From Microplitis mediator (Eukaryota; Arthropoda; Insecta; Hymenoptera; Braconidae): 64,000 nucleotides of DNA. Positions 10,886-23,231 of this stretch are shown here, one piece after another. The DNA is taken from the NCBI RefSeq assembly GCF_029852145.1, contig NC_079974.1:23662082-23726081 (forward strand). Direction: 5' to 3'. The notes beneath the pieces are model-generated. The model did not search any database and had not been told where the DNA came from. It was given only the letters and a program-made list of their open reading frames with translations. A program made the translations under genes and the position numbers. Position 1 is the stretch's first letter. Each line of letters begins with the position of its first letter.

Positions 10886-11673
10886 GTCATGGAGATTACA
10901 ATCCCAAATCAATTAAACATATTAATCAATAGCGTCAATAATTGAGTTTATTGACAGGGATAACAAGCCACCGTGACAACGACTCTATTATCAAAGTTTT
11001 AATTAATTTTCAACGTTTGAATTTCTAATGGATTTATTAATAATAAAATTTGTTTGTTAAATTTTTTATAAAATATTTTAAATATTTAGATGTTTAATTT
11101 TTCATTCGAAAAATTACGCCTCAATAAAAACGTTTAATGTGACGGGGATTTATTTTTACAACCCGGAAAAGTAATATCCATGAAAATAGACGAAAAAAAA
11201 AATTGCAAATAAATAAAAATGAAATAACGAGAGTAGGATATACGCCGTAAAAGCAATAAAGAGTTAGTGTCCATCTTTTTAGTCCAGTCGGTCTTTAACT
11301 CATGTAAACTTTATATATTTTTACACACGCCCAGAGCTTGGTAGAGTCAGTGTGGGTGAATAAAGAGCGCAAAAACTACTGAAAAGTTTAAATACGTTTT
11401 CAGTTAGTCGTTAGTTTCTGGGCTTCTATCTTTACGCCTTTACCCGAGTACTGCTCCCAAGTTCATTTAACTCCTCGGTGTAATATATTATATACAAACA
11501 TAAATGTATATAAACATATACTACACATGTTCTTTGCAGATTTAGTGCGTACAGAACATGAAATTAAACCTTCACCTTCTAATGAGCAACAAAACAAACA
11601 AACAAACAACAAAATTCATTTATTTTCAAAATAAATATTAATAAAGATGAGTGTCAACTTTTTTATGATAACA
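10886..11673. other. AT-rich intronic DNA, nothing recognised
   Basis: Mostly AT-rich, with an (ACAA)n tract near 11588-11611. I see no gene and no family member. Confidence 0.4.
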
Positions 11674-12851
11674 TAGGGGAGGGGAGGGGCAACTGGGTAC
11701 CCCGAAAATGTTATAAAAAGATTTTTGAGTCACTCGAAAAATGGTACACGGAAAGAAAATTATGGGAAGTTTTGCTATGCATTATGGGAATGGTTCCCAT
11801 AATGGTATGGGAATGGTTCCCATAATGGTATGGGAATAGTACCTATACTACTATAGGGATGGTTCCCATTTATTATGGGAACCATCCCCATAATAGTATG
11901 AGAATAGTTCCCATACCATTATGGGAATGGTTCCCATACCATTATGGGAACGGTTCCCATACCATTATGGGAACGGTTCCCATACCATTATGGGAACGGT
12001 TCCCATAATGATATGGGAATGGTTCCTATACCATTATGGGAACCATTCCCATACTATTATGGGAATGGTACCCATTTTGGTATAGGAACTATTCCTATAA
12101 TATTATGGGAACTATTCCCATAATGTTATGGGAACCATCCCTATAATATCATAAATTTTTTTTTTTGCACAATAGTGTAGAAATTTCCCAAAATTTGAAT
12201 TTTCTTGAATGTTTTGTGCTGACAAAAAATTCTTGTTAAAAATTTTAATGTTTTTTTGCCAAATACGATTTTTTTTTTCAATGTTTGAATTTTTGTTTTT
12301 ATGTTTAATAATATTTCTGTGTATTGTAGAAGTGATTACCGCACTTCTTTAAATTAATTTTTTCATGATAATATGGGAACCATTCCCATAATATTATAGG
12401 AATGGTTCCCATAATATTATAGAAAGTATTCCTATAAATTATAGGAACCATTCCTATAATATTATGGGAATGGTTCCTATAAATTATAGGAACCATTCCC
12501 ATAAATTATAGGAATGATTCCCATAATATTATAGAAAGTATTCCTATAAATTATAGGAACCATTCCTATAATTATAGGAACCATTCCTATAGTGTTATGG
12601 GTATCATTCCCATAATTATAGGAACTATTCCCATAATTATGGGAAACATTCCTATAATTATAGGAACCGCTCCCATAATTTATGGTCGTAATTCCTATGA
12701 TGGTATAGGAAAAAATTTCACAAAATGATGGGAACCGCTGCCATAATTTTCTCTCCGTGTAATGACTTTTGTTTGATGATACATATTTGAGTCCCCAAAA
12801 ACTTTGTATTTCCATAAGCACCCCGTTTTGCCCTCCCCCTCCCCTCCCCTA
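11674..12851. mobile_element. G-tract element interrupted by M1 copy 3
   Basis: The left end TAGGGGAGGGGAGGGGCAAC and the right end GCCCTCCCCCTCCCCTCCCC are inverted repeats; inward of these lie GGGTACCCCG and GCACCCCGTTTTGCC. Removing the M1 copy leaves only about 160 bp, so the host is a short element. The M1 insertion site is a TA in the host, duplicated on both sides. Confidence 0.75.
11745..12761 (+). mobile_element. M1 element copy 3, nested
   Basis: Same orientation as copy 1. The left end is TACACGGAAAG; the right end has one change (CTCTCCGTGTA). The core is at about 12145-12370. It lies entirely within the G-tract element 11674-12851, so this M1 insertion is the younger event. Confidence 0.85.
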
Positions 12852-12954
12852 TATAGCAATAAATGTCTGAGAGTTTGAGTAAGAGCCGTACTAAATAAAT
12901 AGGCCTAACTAAGGCATGTATGTCATGGGGTGAGAGAATATAAGATTAGTTGAG

Positions 12955-13760
12955 TGAGTTTTGCTGAAGATGGACATCAAATCCCTTGACGGGAGCTTTG
13001 CTGATCAACCGTTGTTTCCGAAATTAGTTTACGCCATCCCCTGCAGTCAAGTGGATGATAGTATACCACTGTGCTCACTCTCTTTACCGCTGTTACCAAC
13101 ACTTCTGTCTTGTTACACTGGTGTTATAGTTGGAAGCATCAGAAGTGACGGATTTCAGCGGTATGGGAAACCAAGAAGGGTCTTTTCCCTCATCCCATCA
13201 ACGAATCACGACATTTAACCTCGTGTGACACTCTGACGTGGTTTCCAAGAGAGCACAGAGACGGTATCTCACAGCTCTGGACTCGGTCTGGTGCTCGTGG
13301 ACTTGGGACCGCGTCGAATGACCTCTTGTCTCCTTGACCCAATAACCACGTGCTGCTGACTTTTATTTATTTTCTCGTCTTAAAACTATACTGCGGTTTC
13401 ATTGAATATCAACGAGATATTTCGGAGCCGACGAGTCTTGCGAGACCTTAAATAAGCATTAAATAATGTCTTTACGAGTCCGCGTAAACGAGTGCACATG
13501 TAGGTGTGTGAATGTGTGAGCGAGTGTGTGAATGGATGATGGGTTGGAAAATTTTAATTGAATTCCCTAGGGCGTTCCGAACATTAGTAGCTCGGGCTTT
13601 TGAAACACGAGGCCGGAGCTTAATCATCATCGTCAGAGGAACTCTTGAAATACCGTTTGACGAAACACGTGAAACATTCAAAAGCAATGTTACGAACGTA
13701 ATGTACGAATGGGGTTTTCTCTCGATTCATTTATATATATATGTATGTACGTAAATGTAT
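12955..13760. other. GC-elevated intronic region (two islands)
   Basis: Positions about 12960-13330 and 13430-13720 have balanced composition and no repeat family. Open frames of 80-85 codons exist on both strands, but none resembles a receptor exon or another protein I recognise. The lack of repeats in a repeat-saturated intron makes this a candidate regulatory or untranslated-exon segment. Function unknown. Confidence 0.3.
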
Positions 13761-14011
13761 ATAGCCCACGGAAAGCCCGCGTTCTTCATAAATTTATAAA
13801 ATTTGATACTTTGTTCCCTTTATTTTTCTTTCATTCTCGACATTCTTCTGCGGATGCGTTAAATTCTCTAAAACTTTAGCTTTTAAATAAAAATAACTAC
13901 TCAATGCCGCTGAAGTAAAAAAATTTAATTCCTAAGAGTTTAAAAGTTAATTTCGTGGTACTCTTAAATTTTCTTTAAACTTTAAAATTAAATTTTTTTT
14001 TTTTTAGTATA

Positions 14012-14942
14012 TAGGGGAAGGGGGGGGGGGCCAAACGGGATACTTAACGAAAAATTTAGTTTTTAGGGACATAAATATCGTAAATTGGTTTCATTTTAAT
14101 TCTATTTGAAATAAATATAACGAATTTTAGACTGCCATCAGAAAAAAAATTTTTATTTTCTGCGGGCAAAATGGGATACCCCAAAAAAAAGTAAATTTTT
14201 TTTTTTTTTTTCAAGTGAATAAAATTGATGTAATAATGTCTTTCTAAATTGATGTAAGTAATAAAATTTATTCTCAACATATTTTTAAAGAAGTTTTTCC
14301 TTGTTATTTCTTTTCAAAATTTGAAATTGGCGCCAATATTATACTTTTCGCAAAAAATATAAAAATGTTTTTTTTTAGCTTTTAATAGTGTAAAATGATA
14401 CTAGATGTCATTTTTGACCATTTTCGAAAGTTTTTCGAGAAAAAAAAATTTTGACGAAATTTTGAAATTGGCGCCAATATTATACTTTTCGCAAAAAATA
14501 TAAAAATGTTTTTTTTTAGCTTTTAATAGTGTAAGATGATACTAGATGTCATTTTTGACCATTTTCGAAAGTTTTTCGAGAACAAAAAAATTTTGACGAA
14601 ATTTTGAAATTGGCGCCAATATTATACTTTTCGCAAAAAATATAAAAATGTTTTTTTTTAGCTTTTAATAGTGTAAGATGATACTAGATGTCATTTTTGA
14701 CCATTTTCGAAAGTTTTTCGAGAAAAAAAAATTTTGACGAAATTTTGAAATTGGCGCCAATATTATACTTTTCGCAAAAAATATAAAAATATTTTTTTTT
14801 AGCTTTTAATAGTGTAAAATGATACTAGATGTCATTTTTGACCATTTTCGAAAGTTTTTCGAGAACAAAAAAATTTTGACGAAATTTTGAGAGTATCTCA
14901 TTTTGCCGGCCTATCCCGTTTTGCTGCCCCCCCTTCCCCTAT
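14012..14942. mobile_element. G-tract element with internal 141-bp tandem repeat
   Basis: The left end TAGGGGAAGGGGGGGGGGCC and the right end GCCCCCCCTTCCCCTA are inverted repeats. Inside, the words AAACGGGATAC and TATCCCGTTTT are also inverted. From 14321 to about 14888 a unit of 141-142 bp (starting TTGAAATTGGCGCCAATATT) is repeated four times with few differences. No protein is encoded. Confidence 0.8.
14321..14888. repeat. four tandem copies of a 141-bp unit
   Basis: Starts of the phrase TTGAAATTGGCGCC are at 14321, 14462, 14604 and 14745, giving periods of 141, 142 and 141. Units differ at a handful of positions (GTAAAATG against GTAAGATG; poly-A length), which indicates recent tandem amplification. 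Confidence 0.9.
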
Positions 14943-14949
14943 ATGTATT

Positions 14950-15300
14950 TTATTACGAAATTTTTCGGATAATTATTGGGTGTCCCATAAATATTTATCG
15001 ACGCAGGATTTCTATAAATATATAAACCGCTTTGGTGAACATATATATAGGTATAGTGGCATATGTCTAAAGCAGACGGGCGAACAATCGATTGAACGCT
15101 TTATCTACGGGACTTGGGCCGATGTAACGGGCAATCGCCTTTGATCTGCTTCAGGTCTCCCCGGAACACCGTCCGTAGATTTAAACTCGGCGACAATGGT
15201 TTTGGGCATCAATCACCCACGTGACATTATCCAGCTAATGAATCTCGAATCAGGAGATTATTCGAATCAGATAGATGGCTTCGATTTGAATGCCATCGTA
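14950..15300. other. GC-elevated intronic island
   Basis: About 15050-15290 has balanced composition and no family of this window. I find no splice-bounded exon that resembles a GPCR. Function unknown. Confidence 0.25.
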
Positions 15301-15742
15301 TAATAATTAATGTATGTAAGGGATACTCGTTACATTGAATTATTATTCCTCGACTCTGTACAACGCACATCCACCCACTGCACTCATCTCTATCTGTACA
15401 TATACTTGTCGAGGATGAATTTTAACCAGAGTTTGCACAAACACAAAATCCAACTCTCCTCATCCATGCCTTTCCATATGCATCAAACATTACGCTCTGT
15501 TTACTCGCCATACATTCCGATTTATTTCCAAATTACCTTCCATTATATATGTCAACATATTTTTTTCCTTTCCTCATTATTCTAGCACACACTCATTATC
15601 ATTATTATTATTATTATTTTATTGTTATTATAGAAATAAAACATCCGATATTGTTGGCGCGTGAAAATATACATTTTTTCACTGATTTTGTATCAAAACA
15701 AACTAATATTACATCACAAATTTTTTTTTTCAGTCAATATTC

Positions 15743-16440
15743 CGCGTTACTGATGCCATAAGAGCGTATCCTGAAAAAAAAACCCTTACAAAGGCATAAG
15801 GGCGTATAAAAAAATTTTTTCCTGGAATCGACGTAATTATGCCTGAAACGGGCAGAAATGCAAAAAAAAATTTAGGTACGCCCTTATGGCACCCAGAGTA
15901 CCTACCGGGAGCCATAAGGGCGTACCAAAAAATTTTTTTCGAGAAACAACGTATTTTTACTTGAAACGCGTAGAAATGACGAAAAAAAATTTTTTTCAAA
16001 TTTGAAATTTTTTGGTACGCCCTTATGGCATCCGGAGTACCTACCGGGAGCCATAAGGGCGTACCAAAAAATTTTTTTTCGGGAAACAACGTATTTTTAC
16101 TTGAAACGCGTAGAAATGACGAAAAAAATTTTTTTTCAAATTTGAAATTTTTTGGTACGCCCTTATGGCACCTAGAGTACCTACCGGGAGCCATAAGGGC
16201 GTACAAAAAATTTTTTTTTCGGGAAACAACGTATTTTTACTTGAAACGCGTAGAAATGACAAAAAAAAATTTTTTTCAAATTTGAAATTTTTTGGTACGC
16301 CCTTATGGCACCCGGAGTACCCACTGGGGGCCATAAGGGTGTACAAATTTTTTTTTTTTGCATTTCTGTCCGTTTTAGGCATAACTACGTCGATTCCCGG
16401 AAAAAATTTTTTGGTACGCCCTTATGGCGTTTGTAACGCG
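15743..16440. mobile_element. CGCGTTAC-ended palindromic element with GCCATAAGGGCG hairpins
   Basis: The ends are CGCGTTAC and GTAACGCG. Further in, CATAAGGGCGTA, a run of A/T, GGAATCGACGTA and GGGCAGAAATGC on the left reappear inverted on the right. The middle holds four units of about 140 bp, each with a strong palindrome: GGTACGCCCTTATGGC, a 20-base spacer ending in CCGGGA, then GCCATAAGGGCGTACC. Palindromes fall near 15872, 16013, 16153 and 16294. Overlapping frames on both strands are consequences of the symmetry. Confidence 0.8.
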
Positions 16441-17240
16441 ATTTAATATGGGTGTGGAAAAAATTCAAATTCCAATATAAAAATTCAAACACCATTAGCA
16501 CACCCGTAGTATTTAATTATTTACCCTCTTTGTCGCGTTTTATTACCTCAAAGAAAAAAAAAATTAAATCACTCTTGAAATAAATTTTCGTAATACCAAC
16601 TATCACGAGCATCATTACGTACTCCTTTTGAAAATGTCAAGATAAAAAAACTCGTCCTCGCCCTCACCCTCATCCTCATTCTCTTCTTCTTCTTCGTCTT
16701 ATTCTTGTTCCAACTCTCCCTTTATTTCTTATTTTCCTTGTGCTTCCTCTATTCCCAGTTAAAATAACGAGGGTTGTAAAGTTGTACCAATAGACTGTAC
16801 TTAAAGTCAACCCAAAGTGCAAGATTCAAAGACTCGGTGTCATTTTATTTTCCAATCTTTTTACTTTTACTTTTTTTACTCTATTTTATTTTTATTCTTT
16901 ACTCTCCACTTACTCTAGTCACCAGCCAGACATCAGGTGCCTCATTTGTAAGGCTTGTTCACCTCTTTTTTCCTAGTTCGCTCACTCGTATTTTATTTCC
17001 CCCCACCGCCAGTTCCTTTACTTATTCCCAACTCGGTTCCATCTTTGATTACGGATCCTTCCGGTCTTCAACGACCAGATCTGTTACGAATTTACAAATT
17101 TTTGAATCTATATGACAACGAACCATCACACGAGTAATTTAAAGTCTTAAATAATTGCAAGAATAAAAAATTAGTAATTAATTGTATTAGTTTGAACTTA
17201 AATTACTAATAAAAAATCACAAAATATATATAAGTAAACG
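16441..17240. other. intronic DNA with a pyrimidine tract
   Basis: A TC-rich tract with CTCATCCTCATTCTCTTCTT lies near 16665-16745, and more pyrimidine-rich sequence follows to about 17000. No gene is recognised; the open frames here are low-complexity. Confidence 0.4.
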
Positions 17241-17439
17241 TTATGGGTGGTCGTAAGATAGGAAATTTAATTTCCTGAAATTTTTCTTAAGGCAAAAAAT
17301 ACCGTAGAACTTTAAGTTTTAAAGTTATGGCTCTTTAATAAATTTCATAAACTTTTTTTTCGACTTGAAATTGTATTTTTTGAAATATTGATCCTAGTAA
17401 TTTTTTGTAAGGGTCAAAATTGTGGAAAATTAAAAGTGA

Positions 17440-18320
17440 GAGGCAAAATGGGTCATCAGATATTTTTTAAAAATTTTTAGAGGCAACATACTCTCTAAAA
17501 CTAAATAAGTGAAAATTTCACTAATTGAAATAGTGATCTTAAAATTCACTACAAAATTAGTGATTTTGAATTAGATTCACTAATTCATTAGTGATTCCCC
17601 GGATTCTACAATGATTACTAGTGGCGCCTCGCTTAAGGACTTTTTATTCTATCGTTGAATTATCAAATTCAGGGCAAAATTAATTACGATAATTTTTAAA
17701 TACAACTGAACAGTATTAATTCAAGTAAGTTAATTAAATAAAACCTAATTTAGTTGCTAAATAATACATCTTGTTATTTTTTAATAGCTTTATATTTTTA
17801 CTCCAACTTTTTTTACCGAACCTGAATCAAAACCATCATTGACAATAGATTCAGGTTATGAGTTATAATTATGATATAAATATTTACCGTATGAAAGTAA
17901 TTTTAATTTTTAATTTAGTCGATCAAGTTGCTAAAAAAATTTTATAATCAATTACAAATAATAATCATAATAATAATAATATTTTGATACAATATTATTA
18001 GCAACGATACAATATTTTTCCAAATAAATCCTCGTCAACAAGTGAATTAGTACATTTTTGACTAATTCAATCAGTGAAATTTTCACTAATTCTATATGTT
18101 GTTTTTTTTACTAATTCAAAAAGTGAATAGTCACTAATTCATAGTCGTATACTTTGGACAATTTAGATTAGTGAATATTCACAAGTAATTAGTGGTTTTT
18201 CACTAATTTAGTTTTAGAGAGTAGACATAAGAAACTTTGGGCCACCAAAAATTGCTTTAAAAAATTAAAATAAAATTTATTTAGAAAAAATACTGAGAGC
18301 CCATTTTGCCCCGTATTATT
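17440..18320. mobile_element. host element with GGCAAAATGGGTC ends, interrupted
   Basis: The left flank GAGGCAAAATGGGTCATCAG and the right flank GAGCCCATTTTGCCCC are inverted, like the G-tract elements, and bracket the complete ACTCTCTAAAA element at 17489-18223. The outer ends are not clear. Confidence 0.5.
17489..18223 (+). mobile_element. ACTCTCTAAAAC-ended element, copy 1
   Basis: Terminal inverted repeats are TACTCTCTAAAACTAAAT and ATTTAGTTTTAGAGAGTA, with TA at the outer edges. Inner arms are rich in AATTAGTGA and TCACTAATT. The middle is AT-rich with a CACTAGTGGCGCC-like patch near 17620. A nearly identical copy lies inverted at 24103-24815, so the family moved recently. No protein is encoded. 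Confidence 0.85.
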
Positions 18321-20412
18321 ATTTTTTTTTATGACCGGATCATGTTTATACCAAGAGCTTATTTGGGGAATAAGAAGAGTAGGATTAGTAAAAAAAAAAC
18401 CCTATTGACATTTTTTCGCTCCCTTGCCCTCTTACCCAAAGGGCGAAAAAATTAATGAGGACAAAAAAAAAAAATGTTTTTCAAAAGCGAAAGGAATTCG
18501 GAGTAAGCAAAAAATTTTTGATTGTTAATGAATAATAACAATAATAAAAAACAAAATAAATGAATATTTTGGCGCTGAGTTAGCAGTAAACAGTGACAAG
18601 AAGTTGGTTATCACCTCAGGCGATTCGATAACAATTTAACCGACAAAAAATTATGATCTCTGCAAAAGAGGGTTATGGATAAACGAAAAAATAAGATAAA
18701 AAAAAAGTAAAATAAAGGAAAAAGTAGGCAGAGGTGGAGCGATATCGACGACTCAACGACTGAATTCTGTTTCTTACTGGCCCTCTAATACGTAAAATTG
18801 CCGTTAGGGAATCCTCGAATGGTTTCTATTGCTCAGCGCCAGTAACATTCTTTCCATGTGGGACTATTTCAATATAATTTTATCCAGAATAAAACGCGAC
18901 AGCCCGAATCTAGAAATTTCATCTCCTACTTTCTAATACAAATACGTATCTCTTATTCTCCTCTCTTCATCTCATTTAACTTTTTATTTATTTTTCTCCT
19001 CGGATCGCCCGACGTATCCCGAACAAAAAAAATCCATTGATTAAAAAAAAATAAAATAAATATGCAATTGACGTCAGATAAAATGGATGTGAGATTTAAA
19101 ATACTTTTTTCTCCCGGGCATTGTGTATTATCGACACATTCACTCTGATTACTTTTTCCATAACCGGTAAATAATAATAATAATAAATTGTCGGTCGACA
19201 TCGAGCTAGACTACCCGAAACTAATGGGTTTAAATTTTTATTCATATAAATTTTAATATTTTACTTTAGATTTGAATTTTTTATCGGTGGTCAGCAATTG
19301 CGGGATTCTGTCCCAATCATTTTTACGCTTGTTTTACTTTTTTTACAACCTTTTGTACTGACCAAACCCACCACCGGACGTGTTGGGGCAAAAAACTATA
19401 AAAAATCGCTCATGCAATTGAGACAAATCGACCGCCAAATTTTCGCTTTATTCGTATTCACTTTTTTATAAATATTTCTATTCAGTGTTGAAAAAAATAT
19501 GGTAAGCAGAGGGCATAAATTACAATAAGAAAGACAGTTCCTTTTTCAGGGTAAAAAATGAATATTTTATAAACTTTTTTACATCAAGATTTTCAAATGA
19601 AAAGATTTTTAGTTATTAAAAAATACGTATTTAAATTTTACGTATCAGTAATGCGAGGTTGAGTCAAAAAAATGTCTCATGGGAAATCGAGAGCTCAATA
19701 ATAATAATAAATAAATAATAATAGAGGTGGTTGAGATGATTTAATATCGAGTCATGACAAAAGACTTTCGCGTATATTGTGTACTGTCCCTCATATATAT
19801 ATATATATATACTATATCTTTTTCGTAAAAATATCCAATATATATTTTAGTTAAAGGCAAGAAAGTAAAAAAGTATAGGAGAAGAAGAGGAAAAAAAGTC
19901 GATAAATTAACTTGAGACATGATACAATAATCGTGTGTGTGGAAGCCAAAAAATTACATTTTCTCAATTCAATATAAATTTAATAATATTTATCTTCAAC
20001 ACATTACTGAAAAACTTTATTTTATCAACTTTATCTCACAAAGTTACATGAACAAGATTGTAATCTTGATAAAAAACTCTGGAAAACGTCTCGCCCTGGG
20101 GGGCTAAGCTTTGAAACTTGGAGCTCAAACAGATTTTCAGCTCTGTGAGCTCAAGAGAAATTGCTGTTGACAATTTTATGTTTATAATTGATTCAAAAAA
20201 GGCGAAATTTGAATAAACCATCGTAATTATATTTGATGGTCATGTAGAGTGATATCGCATCATCGCAGGTCCTCGGAGTAATTAGTTGGGACAATGTTTG
20301 TCCAGATGGATTATAATCGCAAATTATCATTATAAATTAACAGTTTACTTGACACAATAAATTATGACCCGCTAAATAATAATAATGAATAATTTTGTAA
20401 AATAAATATTTT
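18321..20412. other. intronic DNA; one GC-elevated patch, simple repeats
   Basis: About 18720-18860 has balanced composition. A TA microsatellite lies at about 19794-19812. The rest is AT-rich. I recognise no gene, tRNA or clear element. Confidence 0.4.
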
Positions 20413-21556
20413 CCCGAGTCAAAATATTAGACGTAAGTTGAACGTTCTTAACGTTTTAAACGTAAATTTAACGTTTTAAACGTTTTAAATGTAAATTGCA
20501 CGTTCTTAACATTTTAAACGTAAATTTAACGTTTTAAACGTAAATTGAACGTTCTTAATGTTTTAATTAAACGTAAATTGGACGTTCTTAACGTTTTAAA
20601 CGTAAATTGAACGTTCTTAACATTTTAAACGTAAATTTAACGTTTTAAACGTAAATTGGACGTTCTTAACGTTTTAAACGTGAATTGAACGTTCTTAACG
20701 TTTTAAACGTACATTGAACGTTCTTAACATTTTAAACGTAAATTTAACGTTTTAAACGTAAATTGAACGTTCTTAATGTTTCAATTAAACGTAAATTTGA
20801 CGTTCTTAACGTTTTAAACGTTAATTGAACTTCTTAACATTTTAAACGTAAATTTAACGTTTTAAACGTAAATTGGACGTTCTTAACGTTTTAAACGTGA
20901 ATTGAACGTTCTTAACGTTTTAAACGTAAATTGAACGTTCTTAACGTAAATTGGACGTTCTTAACGTTTTAAACGTGAATTGAACGTTTTTAACGTTTTA
21001 AACGTAAATTGAACGTTCTTAACATTTTAAACGTAAATTTACGTTTTAAACGTAAATTGAACGTTCTTAACGTTTTAAACGTAAATTGAACGTTCTTAAC
21101 ATTTTAAACGTAAATTTAACGTTTTAAACGTAAATTGGACGTTCTTAACGTTTTAAACGTGAATTGAACGTTCTTAACGTTTTAAACGTAAATTGAACGT
21201 TCTTAACATTTTAAACGTAAATTTAACGTTTTAAACGTAAATTGAACGTTCTTAACGTTTTAAACGTGAATTGAATGTTTTTAACGTTTTGAAAGTAAAT
21301 TGAACGATTTTTTTGTATTTTGGTTCGTAAAAAATTGGTTCGTAATTTCATGAGTTATGATTTTAGTTTTTTGGAATGTTTATGTTTTCTTATTGTAAGT
21401 CTAAATAGGTTTTAGTTACGTTTTCGATTTATGATACACCAATCGACGTTTTGAATAAGTTAAAAGCTGTCAAATTGAGTTTTTAATGTCCAAAACCTTC
21501 AATTTACGTTCAAAACGTTAAAAACGTTCAATTTTCGTCTAATATTTCGACTCGGG
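20413..21556. mobile_element. CCCGAGTC-ended element with AACGTT minisatellite, copy 2
   Basis: The left end is CCCGAGTCAAAATATTAGAC and the right end is the complement of GCCCGAGTCGAAATATTAGA. From about 20437 to 21300 lies a tandem array of 27-32 bp subunits (AACGTTCTTAACGTTTTAAA, ACGTAAATTG with GGACGTT, AACATTTT and GTGAATTG variants). The variants recur in the same order, which indicates a higher-order repeat. The array is more than three times as long as in copy 1. Confidence 0.85.
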
Positions 21557-23026
21557 CTAGTATCTGAATAAAATATATTTGATTTTTGTGGATTTTAGCA
21601 TCAACAGGTGCACGGCAGACATGAGAAATATATATCGAGTGTACGTAGGCTTCAGCCTGTGCTCCAATTGAATAGGCAAACTTAGGTTTTTTATAAAAAT
21701 AAATATAAGCCGGAGTTTTTTTTCTTTTATCTGTTGATGTTTCACAATTCAAGTATTTTTCATTTATTTATTCATGCTGTTGAGTTATAAAAGAATTTTA
21801 TAGTTGATCAAAGCAGGAAATAGCTTGAGGTGACTCACTCGTGTTTTAAAAATTTTTTTTATGCATAATACTTAGCAGAAATGGAGCTGAAGAAATATAT
21901 TTTTCCATCACATGCACCAGTTGGTTTTAAGTTTTTAGCTGAAGAATAAGAGGAACAAAAAAATAAATTATGTATATGGATACGAGTATGGGTATGGATA
22001 TGGGAATAGGAATGGGCGTGAGTGAAGGAGACATGCAGATAAATAATCCAAGAGGGACTTGACGTCTTTATAAAACGTAAGGCTCCAGGAAATCGAGCCG
22101 CTCAATCTCCGGTGAGATGAAAAAAGTTGGCTTTGAGAAAACCATTTTACCGCATCAGTGAATCTCAACGAGAGCTGTCCGACGATCGTAAAGTACCTAT
22201 TGCATTTGTACATCATACACAACTTCAACTCGAGACATATATGTCAAGACGTTATTTCACCGGTAGATTCTTCAATGTTACAGTTCAATAGTTACCGGAA
22301 AATGTAACTCTGCAATGATAAAAATTTTTTTTTTTAATTTACCGAGACGAGGATTCGAACCGAGTCCGTAACCGGGCGCAGCTGCAGCAGGGACGAAATC
22401 ATTGCACGCGTTGTTATATATGTATATATATATATATATACTAGTGTGAGTCTGAAGAGTATCCAGACTAAGTGGATAGAGTCTTAGTGCAGTCAGACGC
22501 AAAAGGGAACTTTACTCTTGAGAGAATTAATTACTGTTACTTGAGGGAATGAAATACAGAGAAATTGAAATTGCTTTTATTTCAATTAAATTACTTGTTC
22601 ACTGATTCAATTGTAATTTTATTTCACTTAAGTTTTTTTTTTGCTTAGAAATTTAGTTGCTTTTTGTCTCCTAGTCAGTATATTATCTTGTTATTATTAT
22701 TATTTATGATATAATTTTTTATTGTTCGTCTGCGATGTTTAATTTTTTGTGATAAAATTTTTTTTAATGACATGCAATTATAGTTGCTGGAGAACTTGAC
22801 AGGAAAATGTTCATTTACGCTCAAATTAATTCGTTCATTGTTGATAATGAGAAAATAAATAGTAAAGAAGAAGCTGAAGGCTTCATTATAACGTGTATTT
22901 AAACAGCGCAATAAATATCAAATTTTTTTTATCGTTTTTTACGGAAATATTTTTCAAATTTTTTTATAATTGTTAATAATTGCCGTCGATAAAAAACCGA
23001 AATGACGCAATAGAAAATTGTTGTCT
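21557..23026. other. AT-rich intronic DNA with a TA microsatellite
   Basis: A TATG/TA tract lies at about 22418-22441. The stretch contains the tRNA-like fragment listed separately; otherwise no gene or element is recognised. Confidence 0.4.
22335..22400 (-). pseudogene. tRNA-like 3' fragment (B-box match)
   Basis: On the minus strand GGTTCGAATCC (plus-strand 22351-22361) matches the RNA polymerase III B box and TFIIIC consensus, and a long T run follows about 20 bases later. No complementary 5' acceptor strand or D arm can be found, so it is not an intact tRNA. A tRNA fragment or a SINE remnant would explain it. Confidence 0.3.
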
Positions 23027-23231
23027 AAGGGGGGGGGGATTAAAACACTACTGACATCATGGGGAAATTGGGCCACCCAAAATTGCTTAGAAAAAATAGA
23101 CATAATTTCGGTTTACGCAAAATTTTGAAATTTTTTTTATGCCTGTGTATTGATACCAAAAACTAATTTGTGGAAAAGCTCACACTGATTAAATTTTCTT
23201 CTCAGAGCGCACGTTTTGTCCCCTTTCCTTT
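23027..23231. repeat. degenerate G-tract element
   Basis: A G run (GGGGGGGGG) is followed by ATTGGGCCACCCAAAATTGC and ends near CGTTTTGTCCCCTTTCC. The central phrase GGGCCACC-AAAATTGCTT also occurs near 18239. It is a diverged member of the GGGGCAAAA-type group. Confidence 0.5.

Noticed and set aside
12961..13218. 85-codon frame in a GC-elevated island
   Set aside because: No recognisable domain and no convincing acceptor and donor pair with GPCR content; kept only as an unassigned island.
16025..16446. Frames of 86-113 codons on both strands in the GCCATAAGGGCG element
   Set aside because: The same peptides appear on both strands because the DNA is palindromic, and they repeat with the 140-bp unit.
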